Positions 1-12,800 of a stretch of 50,643 nucleotides of DNA are shown here, piece after piece. The notes below the pieces were generated by a model. The model did not search any database, was not told the DNA's origin, and saw nothing but the letters and a program-made list of their open reading frames with translations. The stretch covers positions 1 through 50,643 of the forward strand of contig JNEU01000927.1 in assembly GCA_000697475.1 (NCBI GenBank). The letters run 5' to 3'. A program made the position numbers and the translations under genes. This DNA is from Lichtheimia corymbifera B2541. Taxonomy: Eukaryota > Mucoromycota > Mucoromycetes > Mucorales > Lichtheimiaceae. The number at the start of each line of letters is the position of its first letter. Within the stretch, counting starts at the first letter, position 1.

Positions 1-442
1 AGAGAGTCGTAGCCAATGACGAATGTGTTCACAGTGCAATCGCGGTGCTGTCGTACTGTGCCAATGTAAGGGTGTGAATGAATAACATAACAAGTAAAGT
101 GGAATGAGCTGAAATAAAAGTCGTAAAGTCAGAGAGGAAGCTAAGAAATGACAAAAGTGATGAGTAAAGAGAAAAGCCACGAAAAGAAAGTGCAAACAGG
201 GAACTGGGAAAGAGGGAAGCAATAAATAAAAATGACGTGTGCGAAAATGTGGTGCATGAGACGGGGCGTCGGGGAATCCAAAAAGGGAAAAGCAAAGGAG
301 TGTGTGGGGAACATAAGAATCGCCAGAGGACATCACGTGTAAGCCTTCAAGAACGAGTTTGACGTCATTATTTTTACTAAAGAAAGTAGTAGTTTGGTAT
401 ATCATTACGTTTCAGGCTTGTCATATAAGAACAAGAAAAACG
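1..442. other. Left-edge DNA, no gene seen
   Basis: The stretch before the tRNA is purine-rich on the + strand (GAAAG/GAGAA runs). Its only long open frame, on the minus strand, is a low-complexity Leu/Ser/Phe reading of that composition with no recognisable domain. No gene or repeat is called here. Confidence 0.4.
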
Positions 443-514
443 TCCTCTATGGTCCAGTGGTCAGGATCCCTGTCTTTCACACAGGTGGCCCGGGTTCGAT
501 TCCCGGTGGGGGAA
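443..514 (+). tRNA. tRNA-Glu (anticodon UUC)
   Basis: A 72-nt cloverleaf can be folded by eye. The 7-bp acceptor stem pairs TCCTCTA with TGGGGGA, using G-T pairs. The anticodon stem CCTGT/ACAGG encloses the loop CTTTCAC, which gives anticodon TTC and decodes GAA/GAG. The T arm CCGGG-TTCGATT-CCCGG carries the invariant TTCGA. There is no intron. The A at 514 is the discriminator base and a run of five T follows at once, a normal RNA polymerase III stop. The internal A box (TGGTCCAGTGG) and B box (GGTTCGATTCC) are visible. Confidence 0.97.
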
Positions 515-1557
515 ATTTTTGCATTTTTAAAAGAAAAGTTAGCCAAAATGATGGATTTTTTTTCTGCATGAAGTACCTTGAACCAGCTTGTTGATACGCA
601 TTGATTGATATCAATGTTATGGGGAGCAAAAACGTATAGACAATCGACAGCGGCTCCATTGCAACACGCAACACTTTTTGCGCGATTGTTGAGCGCTCAT
701 CTTTAGACTTGCTTCTAAGTGAACGCGTTATCGCTTAGCTGCATAATATTCAGTTGTCTCGCGGCTCTTACCTGCTCGTTTTTCAGCGTTGTCGACACGC
801 CTTTTGTCACCTTGCCATTCGTCATGAAGAGCAGAAAAAGAGCATCCAGCACCTTCACGTTCCCACACACGTACTAGGTAAACTTTACCTGGTGCCACAT
901 GACACAACAAAGTCTCGGCATCTTCATCCGAGCAGTGATGGAGACTGTCATCTTTTAATGCTCACAAGTAGCCATCAACGCATATATGTGATGCCACTTC
1001 CAACACCCATCCTTGGCTTTAACTACATCAATGTATCAAGGAGTAATATCTACATGTTTGAATGCAGTTTATCGCGGATGCAACACAAACGATACACAAA
1101 TTACCAAACTTGCTATATGCACTACCAAATATATTGCTTATTTACCCTGTGGCGTTACAGCACTATTCACAGACATCCTACCTATGCAGGATTGATACAT
1201 ATGTCCAGGCGACATCACCAGAGTGGAAAATGGTGGTAAGTGGATTTGAAAGAGTGAAGATTGATCCAAAGTTTATCGGTGATAATGCCGTAGCAGGCTG
1301 AAGATGATTGAAAGATAGATATATCTCCAACAGCTCTCCTAGCTCGTAAGGACTTAAACAGGGATTCAGATAATTCAATGCGAGGTTATTGCTTAGCCAA
1401 CATTGATTTCTTCCTATCTTATACTGCTAATAAAGTATTTACGTATCCTTTGTGTTACAATTTATGCATACGAATTCTTATAATGTAATTATGGAGTGCT
1501 GGGTATATTAGATGTTTATTATCAATCGGTTGTTGTATATGAAGGTTGTATATGAGA
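515..1557. other. Intergenic, tRNA to glucan synthase 3' end
   Basis: About 1 kb with stops in all frames apart from short, low-quality frames between 754 and 1378. It holds the 3' flank of the minus-strand glucan synthase gene, so its 3' UTR and poly(A) site should lie just left of 1558. No RNA gene, repeat or conserved coding frame was recognised. Confidence 0.4.
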
Positions 1558-4500
1558 TCAAATGGGAAAAGACAAATTGCTTGTTAAATCGATGCGCGGA
1601 CCAAGCACAGCAGGTACTATTAAAAGGCCAAGCAAGAGCAATGACATGGCAGTAAGCAGGACACCGTACAGTCCAGCAGTGCGTCGACGTATCCGTTGTT
1701 GAGAAAGTGGATAAATGGGTTCACGTATTTGGCGACTGGGCATGAGCCAAAACAGCATTAGAGAATGCCAGCGATCAATTCCGGGTATCAGGCACACAAT
1801 AAAAAGGAACATCAGGATAAAGTGTCCAAGCAGAAAATCAGTAGCAAACAAGGTCATCTCAACGATCTTGCATACATATTCACGCAGTGGTTGTGATAAG
1901 GCATGCCATCCAAGCTATACAATGACCTTGTTAATATCGATAACGAGTACCCGTAAAGTAGCTAATAATGCACTTACCCCTCGACCGTACCACCTGCCAG
2001 TCCACCATCCTTCATTGCTTTGACCTTCCTCAAACTCGCGTGTCAATAAAAAGATCGTCATGACATGAAAGAGTGCTCGCTGTACTGCGCCCACTGTCAC
2101 CATGCCGAGTAATGTCCGTACAAAGTGCCATTCTTCTAACATGTATAGCAGCTCGAAAAAGACGATAAAAATAACCACTGCTGATCCATGAGCAATTGCT
2201 GCCACCGTTGCTGCAAACTTGACACCGCAACAAAAGGATGCCATCCATCCGCTGACAAGTGATAAACAAAAGAGCCCGGCTGTTATTGCAGCATTGAGAG
2301 CAATAGGTCCAAAAGCAATCACACCAATACGTAGCAATGCACTTGGTCCCTGGTTTGGTTGAGTAGAATCATGCGGATCAAAGCTGCGCACATACAAGTA
2401 GGCAAATAAGCAAACAGCTGCAAGCATAATTGGCATCACAACCTCAGAAAAGAAAATGACAGAGAGCTGTGCCCGTGGTCGTTTGCTTAATCCAGTCAAT
2501 TGAGTCTTATCCTTCTTGATGCCAGTAATCCTTGTTCGAGTCAAGCGGCAGTAATCAATCCATGATCGTTGATGCGACTTGCCATTGCCACGTGATAGCC
2601 AGCGAAGGAATTCCCGGTAGTCGACAAGGAAATCAGTGAGAGCAAACTGATGAGGATTGAACACAAACGGTGCGAGGATCAAGGCTACCACTGTGATCCA
2701 GAAATAAATCAAATGCGGGATCCAGATCACCATAGAGCCAAAGAGAAGTATCAGAAAGCAACGTGCTCCAAGGTATGTGCTTGTGTCAGCAAATCGAGCA
2801 TATAAAAGAGAGAATGGCACTCGAGATGTAGCAAATCCACGACCAGTAGCGATATAACGTGCACCACCAAATGACAAGTTGTTGAGGATTGCATGGGCAT
2901 AAGACTGTGTCACAAAGATCTCGAAAAGGGGTGACAATGAAAGCATATGCTTGGCAAAACGGGTCAACGCACGTAGGAAGCCTCGCTCGGCTGTTTCTTG
3001 TAAGAACAGGGGCAAGAAGGAAACAAAAAAGACCACGAAAATAGATAATACAACACGCTTGAGCCATTCAATGACAGGGATCAAGTTATGACAGCCTTCG
3101 GGTATCAGAGGTGCATCATCAGGAGCATCTGGATGAAACTCGCACATTGTCAAGGGAATAGCCATAGCAGAGAACATGAGAAGCACCAGTGTGAATATTT
3201 GGACCGATAGCATGATGAAAATGTTGTTGATGTGGAAGCCAGGATGAGCATAATAGAACGTGAGGAATCGATCAAGAGGTAGCTGAGTGCCGAGATAATA
3301 GTATTCACGTGACAACATTTGTTCTCCCATGCCAGTGCCAATCTTTGTGACAAAGTTGACAATTGAGCCGAAACCGAGATCACGTCCTTTGCCGCATTGA
3401 AAGTATTCGATATGCTTGATTCTTCCACCTCGTTGAAAAGCGTTCATACCAGCATAAATGTCTTCGTTGAGATGCAATCCCTTTTGTGCTTTGCTGACAC
3501 CACCGCGTGTAGTCATGAACACAGCATTCAAAAAGTCAGGATGGCCATAATGGAGCTATATCAAATCGACATGTGAATAAAAATGTAGTCTATTTCTCGA
3601 GTATATGTCTTACCTTGCCACCAATGGTTGCCATGATACGCTGACTAAGTGTGCCAAACGTTTGTTCCTTTCCAGCTGCAATGTCTCCAAGGACACCAAT
3701 GTTCTCCGAAAAGATGTATTCTCTCGCACCAACGATAGCTACTGGTCCTGGACTTGACTCGGGTCTTTCAGCATAAGGCGAGACGCTGGGATCATATACA
3801 TCGTCCTCAAATTCACCAAGCACGTTGCGGATCTTTAGGCATTCTTCAAGGTAATTATCTTGGTTGGCATCAATCAGCTGCAGGTATTCACCACGATAAA
3901 ATATGAGTGCATTGTTCTGGTTGTCCGCTTTGCCATCACCGAGAATAGGATTGCCTGGTAGTCGAATACGATACTTTGGAACGCGCTCACGTGCTTCACC
4001 TTGAATTGGACAATGACCATCAATCAACACCGAATAGTATTCGCCCTCAGGAGTCTTTTCAAGATAGGCTATCTGCAAATCTGGATAGGCGTTGAGCAGA
4101 AATTCGGCACTCTCTTTCTCTTCCTGGGAAAATGACTGATAGCGTTGCATTGCCAACAGAAATCGAAATTTACGGTTCGCCATCTCGTCCAGCTCACTTT
4201 CCTTTTGACAACGTTCCGGGGATTCGGTGCGGTACAAAAGCTTGATTGCTTTATGATAGTTCATAAAACCCGTTACTGTGCGATACAATGTCTGTGATCG
4301 TAATGATGCCCAAATACGTGTGCGTAACGTGTATTCAGGTGCTGATGATTTGAATCCAACGCAGTAAAATGGAAGATCATCTGCTACTTGACTCGTGCAT
4401 GACTTGTCAAAATCATTATCCACCATAATCTCGTCTGCCAACACCTTGGTATCTTTGACAAAGTTCTCCCATTCAAATGGATGCAGCTTTTTGAGGTATT

Positions 4501-6717
4501 CCAGTAACGTGATGCGTGTGTTGCTGTCCTCTTCACGGATGATCTCCCTTAGCGACAAAAGAATCTTTTCTCCATAGTGTGGCGTTAAAACAGTGAAGGT
4601 TGGCATGCTGGGAACAGGCAATGGCTCGGGCATGGGCGTAGTCAAACTCTGTGCAAAAAATTGCATCCGTCGCTCAGCTTCACTCTTTTGTGGGAAATAC
4701 TCGGTCTTGAATGCAACATCCTCTTGAGAAACGAAGAAGGTAGGAGGTTTGAGGATTGTGCGCTTGTTGTCAGGATCAGGGATCTGTATACATATGTTAG
4801 TATCCATGCACCCAAATGACTACTATATGTATATATTTTACATACCTGCTGATAAAGTAACTTGGCAACGTGATCCGGTGACAGCAAATGTTCGCGGTAC
4901 ATTGAAATCACAAATGCATTCCAAATATGTGAGCATAGCTCCTTTGGCTTCCAATTAGGAACCTCATCAGCTGCGAGCAGCTTGGCATAAATCCGCTTTG
5001 GCAAACGAGAGTACATATTGCGCCATGGTGTCCAAATGGAGACTCCAAGATAGAATGATCGGATTACTGAAAACAAGGTATTCCAGATAATGTACCAGAG
5101 GTATGTATCCAAGAAGAACAACACCAATTCCATGAGAAGCATCAATGCAAGAGAAACGTATGGCATGGCCCGGCACACGATATTCCCACCAAGTAGACTA
5201 TCATTGCATTGTTCGATATCAATACGCAGCATAACTCGTAATGGATCCTTAAACGAGAGAGCGACAAAGAAATAGGACTCCAGGAACTTGCAACCAAAGA
5301 CACAGCACCAAATTGCCATGGACATGTAACGATCGGCACGCTTCAGTCGAGGAAAATTGCCCATCATGGTAGCATCATCAAGTGACAAGGAGGATGCTTT
5401 TGGTACAAGTGCAAAATAGATGCTGACTCCAATGCTGATCAACAGCTGTATAATAGACACCAACATAGACCAACGACTTGATCGATCGAAAATCACACAG
5501 TAAACGGAAGGGCCAGTCGTGATCAACCAGAGTGGAATAAGCAACCAAAGACGCCGCATCAATCGCATAGAACGTCGCCATGTCCATGGGATATAAGAGT
5601 ATTCGACAATGTTGGCAAGCATGACCAAAGAGACAGCCCAAGTACCACCCAAGGCAACCACCGATAATCGCATCGGCATTTCATCTTCGCCATATAACTC
5701 ATCCGCGTTTGCACTTATGTAGAACCAAAATGGGACCACATGAATAATCCATATGCGTGTAAAATTGACAAGTAAATGAAGCCATGATCGCTTTTCTTTG
5801 TATGTTTTGTGAAAGATCTTTTTCCATTCGACTTGTTGCAAGATCTGATATTGCTGTTCAGTTGGATGCTTCTCGACACAATCGATCCACGATCGCCAAA
5901 AGTATTGATTAACATCATCGTATCCAATAATCTTTGCATGATCCCGTTCACGTTGCTGGGATTGATCACGTAAAAAGGTGTAAAGCGGTGTGACAATGGT
6001 ATCCAGGAAATCGCCTTCAGGTGCCACCTGTTCCTCCTCCTCAGTCGATAGTGATACGATGCGTCCAGATGCACATTGAAAGATAAAGCAAAGAAGTTCA
6101 GGACAAAAGCGTAAGACGGATGCTTCGCCCCAAATCAGGAGCCATAATGCAAGTTGTTGAATACGATCGTCGTCGGTGTGTGCTGTCTGCGGTGTGCGTC
6201 CTGTCTTTAGGCACCATTGTCGATAGTTGGCGTCTGGTCCACCAATGTACTCAGCATGAAGAGAATGAAGCGCTGCTAATGCCGGCATACGTGATCCACG
6301 AGAGTCAAGCATCACTCTAAAGTGGTCGAGCATGTTTTGCATACTGTCGTGCTGGAAGCCAAACGTGTTGGTCAACCGTACAAAGATCTGCTGAATGTTG
6401 CGTAACGAGAGCACTTTGGCATTGTCGTTGAGGTGCTCCACCAATGTGTCGTTTGAAAGGCTGTTTGGAAGCGTGTCATCACCAGTCGCCATGACATCGG
6501 GACTACTGTATTTGCGTAGAGGTCGCTGTCGTCGAGCATCAATGTGTGCAACAAGAGTATCAGTGGAAGGTGCATAACGCAGATATCGCCCTGAGTTTTG
6601 AATGTCATCCCGAACATGATCATAGAGACTGTCACTTGACCTATAGTTGATGTTAGATTCATCCTATGCCATTCAATAAAAGATCATCATCACTCACGTC
6701 TTCATCTCATGATACAT
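1558..6717 (-). CDS. FKS1: 1,3-beta-D-glucan synthase catalytic subunit (FKS family)
   Basis: Makes the beta-1,3-glucan of the cell wall from UDP-glucose as a polytopic plasma-membrane enzyme controlled by Rho1. Five exons join in frame: 6717-6698, 6640-4846, 4783-3614, 3555-1978 and 1914-1558, giving 1639 residues. The order is an FKS1_dom1 region ([17 protein letters not shown]), a first membrane cluster, the cytosolic synthase block ([36 protein letters not shown]-like), the signature [20 protein letters not shown] and a second membrane cluster. The start at 6717 was chosen because a 20-nt first exon then splices in phase and an in-frame stop lies just upstream. The family's usual long Gln/Tyr-rich N-terminus (about 150 residues in yeast Fks1) is mostly missing. 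The drug hot-spot 1 equivalent reads FVALSFKDP (5268-5242) and hot-spot 2 reads EWLKRVVL (3069-3046); both differ from yeast. Confidence 0.95.
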
Positions 6718-6879
6718 GGTTTATTCTACTGCAGGTAAAAGGGAACAAAAAAAAGAAGATAATGAATAAAGGAACGATAATATATACATGATCAAGCCTG
6801 TACACGTGCATAAATTCCAACCAAAAATGGAGTCCCTAACATCCCCTTTTAATATGGCAAGATCGATAGATTAAAAAAT

Positions 6880-9800
6880 CTACATTGATACGGGGGTAAA
6901 AGAGCGATCTGGGTCTACGGTTTCCATCCATAGGATATGACATAGTGTGTTGCCGAGATTTGCAATTTGTTCACGCATTGCTCCATCCACAGGTGACGCC
7001 CGATTACTTTCTCGGCTCACCATCCATCCCTGAATATGCGTTGCAGATGAATCCAATTGAAGATGAATCATAAAATCCATATAGCGTCCATGGTTGTAGA
7101 GCAGTAAATGCCGTTTCCCACTGCTATCACGGATATCCTTGACACTTTTTCTTTGCAGTAGCACCGTCAGCAAGTCAAATACACGATGCCAATCCAAGGG
7201 CACACTGGAAAATATCATATTCTGGTCCACCTGCCGCACGTCAATATGATCGAATTCACTCAACAGTTTGGTCAACCGAGCTGACTCTGCACCAGGGAGC
7301 GTTATTGAGCTTGCTTCATATAATTCACTCCAATCATTGTGTCGTTTACAATACATGATCACCTATACAAAATCGAATGAGCATTTGGTTCCTTAAAAGT
7401 GATATGAAATAATAAATACCTCTGCCACAATCGTATCCATCCTATCCCTTGCATTGGTCACAATATCATCCATGGTATAGCCATCAAGTAGTAGCATTGC
7501 ATCGATAGGATCCACAATGATTGCATTTGGTTTGGGAGTGACACTGCCATTCTTGACAAGCATTTCTGGGCTGCTCTCGCCTTGATACCCCACAAAAAAA
7601 AAGTATTCGAGCCATAATCCTTCATCAGTCGTCTCTGCAGGACATATAACCAATGTATGTTTCCACAAGCCAGCTCTTCCACCGTCAGATATAAATGAAA
7701 GATCATGGCTGGTCACTGCAGCACCCACGGACTTGTTTCGAACCATCACAGGTCGCATGCCATGGCGTGGCGCACTTTGTAAAAGCGTATCGAAAAACTT
7801 GTTGCGATTGATAGTATCCGCTACTTGGTAAAAGCCATGGATCACACGATTGCGTGCATAGGAAGCGGGTCGTTTGTGAACAGCGCAAAATTGCCGTAGT
7901 ACAACCAGTAGATTCAAATGGAACGTGCCTGCTGGTTGCTGAAGATTGTCGCTCGTATTGTTGGCAGCGCTGAGCAAATGCTGAATATAACGTAAATGAA
8001 AGTCGTACACAAAAGAATTGATATGAATCAACTGCTTGAAGCGTCCACAGGTTTCCTCGAGCTGACGCACATTCTCATGAGTGCGTATCTTTGTTGTATC
8101 AGCTAGTCGACCATATTGCCCATGTAAGGTGTAAAGAGTGACTGATACATGGTTCCCTGTTAGCCGAATTTCGCCCATGATAGATCCTCCTCGCACAACA
8201 CGTAATAGATATAGAGGTTGGCAATCGATCAACAAGTTTTGAGTTGCACAAAAGTATTGAATGTCATCTTCTCCACCAGAATCGACATCTGTGCTAACAT
8301 CCACCTTCCTCATTTGTACGCCTTCCAAATAGGATGCATAATCCGTAACGAGTGTTGCAAGCATTTTGCGATACCAATCCACCGTCAAATCGCGCGCCAC
8401 CATATCTTCATCCAGGTTTTCCCACTTTTCATCATATCGTGAAAACAACAGCGGTGTACGACAATAATGAAATACTCGGGCAGACCGTAAAATGGCTTGG
8501 ATGTCACCTCGTGTCAATTTATCTCGTTCGGCGGAAGGATAATCATGTTGTTGTCCTTGTGCATCGTAATAATGTCTGCTCCACTTGACACATACTTGAC
8601 GCGTCTTTTCTTGAAGAATACGTTGACTTGCTCGATACGCCAGGGCATTCAAAAAGCTGAGACCGTGTCGCTTAAGTACATCATGATCATGTTTATCTCG
8701 CTCGTAAGCAGTCAATCCAGCCAATGTACGATCAATGTCACTTGTTTCAGGTTGAATAATCGCTTTGCTTGTTGCTGCTGTTGTATCATTTTCTTGATCA
8801 CCGGCACGCCAAATATCACTGCCCTTGTCAGATACCGTTGCATACGAGATGACATCAGTAAGCTCATCAAATGTCGAGCCTTGTCGTTGTTGAGAGGGCC
8901 GTGAAGATGATATAGGTGTCATGTTGCTTTCTGGTGATGTCGTTTTGAGATTGGAAGCTTCACTGCTGGTTGGTGTGGTTGTTGCCATGGATTTTGGCTT
9001 GGGATGGTGTTTTGGTGAGAGCATATGGATATGTGGTGTAAGATAATGATGTCCTGCCAAGAGATGTTGCAAAGATGGACACGTTGCCACGGTGCTGTAA
9101 TCATCAAGAATCTTTTTGATAGGCTCAGCATGATGAAAAAGCCCAATCTTTTGATGTAGAATGTTGTCCAGCACACAGTTGCGAGTTGCTTGGCGATTGA
9201 CGGCACGGAAAATGTTTTCAAAGATGCTAGTGCTTTGCTTCTCGGACCAATTGTACGTGTATACACAAATGCTATGAGCATCCAATAAAAGGATAAGGAA
9301 ACAATGTTTGCTGCCATCAGCACGTAGACCATGACGAGAGCCGCGACTAGTCACTCCAGACATGGACCTTGATGATGAACGAGAGCGTTCTTGGGTATCA
9401 TTTTTGCTGCTGCTAGCTTTCCTGGACGAATGATGTGAGCTAGTGGAGCTGCGTCGTGATCGTTGTCCTGTAGATCGGTCACTCGCCACACTGGTACGTC
9501 GCATTTCATGGCCATCGGACGCTACGTTGCCTAGCTTCTCCACAAAATCGCTCAATCCACTGATACCAACAAGCCGAATATTATTCCTCAAGCCATCTTG
9601 CAATCGTTTTTGGCCTTGGTATAACTCCCAGCTATCAGGTCGATCCACTAAGGTTCCTGCTACTGTCATTCGTAGATTGGTGTCGATATTGCAAAGCTCG
9701 CAATTGATGTAATCCAAGATATCATCCATAGCCCATGGCATTACACGCACACTTTGCTCAAATGAAAATACGGTCGAGCTTTTCCATTGTGCGGCTTTTT

Positions 9801-12800
9801 GCAAGATATACAGGATCGAATCGATGAAGCGTTTTCGAATCACCTTGGATACGCTCTTTGTTTCTGGTGATAAAAGTGCTCGTTGCAGTAATGCTGCTCC
9901 AAAGTCCACGGTTACTGTCTTTTCAATAAAGTAGTCGCATAGGCTTTGCCGGAAACATTCGTATAGATATTGCATTAATGGGTCTGCATCGGTTGATCCC
10001 GTGGTCCAAATCTCGATCCACACCTTGCACGAGCTCCTGATATCAGAGCCACTCGATTCCCGAAATTCCTTTTCAAGACAATTTTTGATACGTTCTGGAT
10101 TAACATCCATGGTGGGTGGTGCACGTGAGACTCTCTCAGTATCTTGTGTGGGAATGGCTGTGATGCAAATGCCTGCCATGCCTTGGCCAGCGGCTAGTTC
10201 CAAGGGTGTCGATGAGCCTGGAACTCGTTGTGTGCAATTGTAGTAAAAGCAACATTCTCCGTTTTTTAGAGCCCTGAAAGAAAAGGGGCAGGGGGTAAGT
10301 AATCTGTCAATATATCCTTTTTATCCCTGCTCTATATATTTTACCTATCCTCGGGGATGGCAAATCGCTCCCGGTTATATAAGCCAACAATGTCAGTGAC
10401 ATAGGGTCCAGCAAGAGATTTGATGCTATCCATCAAAATGGCTTGCTTGAAAAAAGACATCAGAGTGCTTGGATCATTCACCAGGATGGGCACGTCAAAC
10501 ACCTCCTTGCTTCTAGGCGGCTTTTCCAAAGGAAGAATGAAACGGACATCCTATTAATAGTAGTAATTTAGTAAACCAACATTCTTCCCAGATCGATCCT
10601 CCATAGAAGAATAATACTTACTGCGGGTGTAGGCTTGGTATTAGGATTTCGAAGAAATACTTGTTGAATCTCATTCAGGGTGATGTGTGATATCAACCGA
10701 TTCTCCAATAAATCCACAAATTCTTGTTCAATCCATGAAGGGAGATCAATGCCATGTACTTGTAGTACCAGCTCGCGTGCTGATTCACCCCCAATAGTAG
10801 ATCCAGTGGTACTTCTAGTTGCAGTCATTGAGGGTGTCATGCCTTCTACCGGTGTCAACATGGGTGATTTAGTAGCCAGAGGGGAGGTTGCTACTATGGT
10901 TGGTGGTTCTCCCTCAGTCTCAATCCAAGTACCGACTTCTTGCTCAAAGATCTTGCAATAGACAATCGAGCTTTCTCGTTCAATAACAAACATTTGGGGT
11001 CGATTCATGACAACAAATAATCGCAAGACATCTGCGGTCAGGTACTTGATAGCAACATTTGGTTGAAGGCGCCAATGCAAGGGGAATCGTTTAGTGTAGA
11101 CAATAGGACATCCAAATTGACCAGGGGTAAATGTAGCATTGTCGATTTCATTGTCGTCGTCATCGTCATCTTCATCTGAAGAAACATTGCCATTCTTGGG
11201 TAGTGGTTCCAAGAATTTGCTTTTAGAAAATATGTGAGGAACAAAGATCGACAGCAATAATACAATGAAATGCTTACCTGCAGATGCGTGTTTCTTGTAA
11301 ACTCCTTAACAAGATGAGGCGGTTGGTTGTATCCTGTACCTCCAAAAGCTTGTTCTTGACTCGCTGTATGACATCCAGATGTATTTGGAGCTTTGAATAA
11401 AAGAAAATCCGCATATGATCCTCTTGAGGATGTAGCACCAGCCAATAGAGTGGTCGTTTCTGGAAAGGCACCTTGTCTGAATCATTTGTCACGGATTCTT
11501 CATGATCTGTGTCGTCTGTTGAATCGAGAGTGCTGATACCCAATCCATGGCATAAGTCATCATGCTCTACGGATGACGAGCTAGAGCTGATAACGGATGT
11601 CTCTTCCATAGGTGATGGCATGACGGGTGTAGTAGCGAGTAACTCTTCATCTGACATGTTGTAAATGGCATCCAGGCTCACGTAAAAGTAATCACCCACA
11701 CGCTGTAATTGATAATTTCCAGGTGTCTTGCCTTGCTTTTCAAGCTCGTCCATAAACAGCTGACGTCCTTCTTCAGGGTCTTTAACAAATTGAAACGGCA
11801 CATTGACCACCGTAGGAAATTTCACGAAAATGCTGCCATGACCCAGTTGCGTAGCAACGTAACGTAGGATCGACTTGGTAACCACATTCACTCTCAATAG
11901 GCCATGCAATGTCTCCTCGGTTAATAGCCATCGTATCCGAGCCTCAGTTTCTGCCAATGCTTCCTGCTGATCTCGTGTGAGCGACGAAAAATGGGTGGGT
12001 CTCGAACGCATTGAATGAATGAGAGATCTACCAACAAAAGGACTTAGCATATGCAATTTGGTATGCATAAATGGTAAACTTACTCTCGTTGAAGTGGTAG
12101 CGTTGCATCTGTGGTGGCATAATCTTCATCCAAGGACCTTGGCATATTCAGACACACGATATGCAGTGATACTGTCACGTCGCCAGAAACCAAAGGTGAC
12201 CAACTAGCCTCGTCTTGAGTGGTAGGTTCAAAGTTGAATTGCTTTCCTTGCTGACTTTTCCCGGCGAAGCTCATTGGAAGTGAAGTAATAGGGATGGTAG
12301 CAACATCGGTCTTCTTTCCTCGTGTTCTTGTGTATACACATTCAAGTCGTACCAAAAGAGGGATCTGCGAGTATGCTACGAGGTCCACAAGCAAAGCAAT
12401 CTTTTCATCCTTGCCCATCTCAGCGTTGTCTGGTTTGGGAAATGAGGGTCGGTAATAGAAAAGATTCAAAGTCTTGCCATCAGTGGTATGTATCGGTGCA
12501 AAGTATTGCTGCAACACGGCTTTGAATTGCCTTTGGATCTCATCCTCATGTTCGCCGCTATTGATATCATTGTAAGTATATTATACAATTTGAAACAAAA
12601 TGATGCCTACATACCTCAATTCGTTTTCTCGTCGCTGAAGAGTCATCACGTTGATGAAATCTGTAATATCGATCTCCATGGTAGATTCATCGCAAAGGTC
12701 AAGCACCATGCCCAAATCATCCTTGTTGACAGTAAAACCACGCAAGAGACAAGTGAAGAATGATCGAAAGAAACTTCTGCAGTAGATGCGTTTGATATCT

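Noticed and set aside
4642..6492. ATG at 6492 as the start of the glucan synthase
   Set aside because: The frame continues upstream with good coding sequence ([29 protein letters not shown]) to an acceptor at 6641, and a 20-nt first exon with ATG at 6717 joins in phase.
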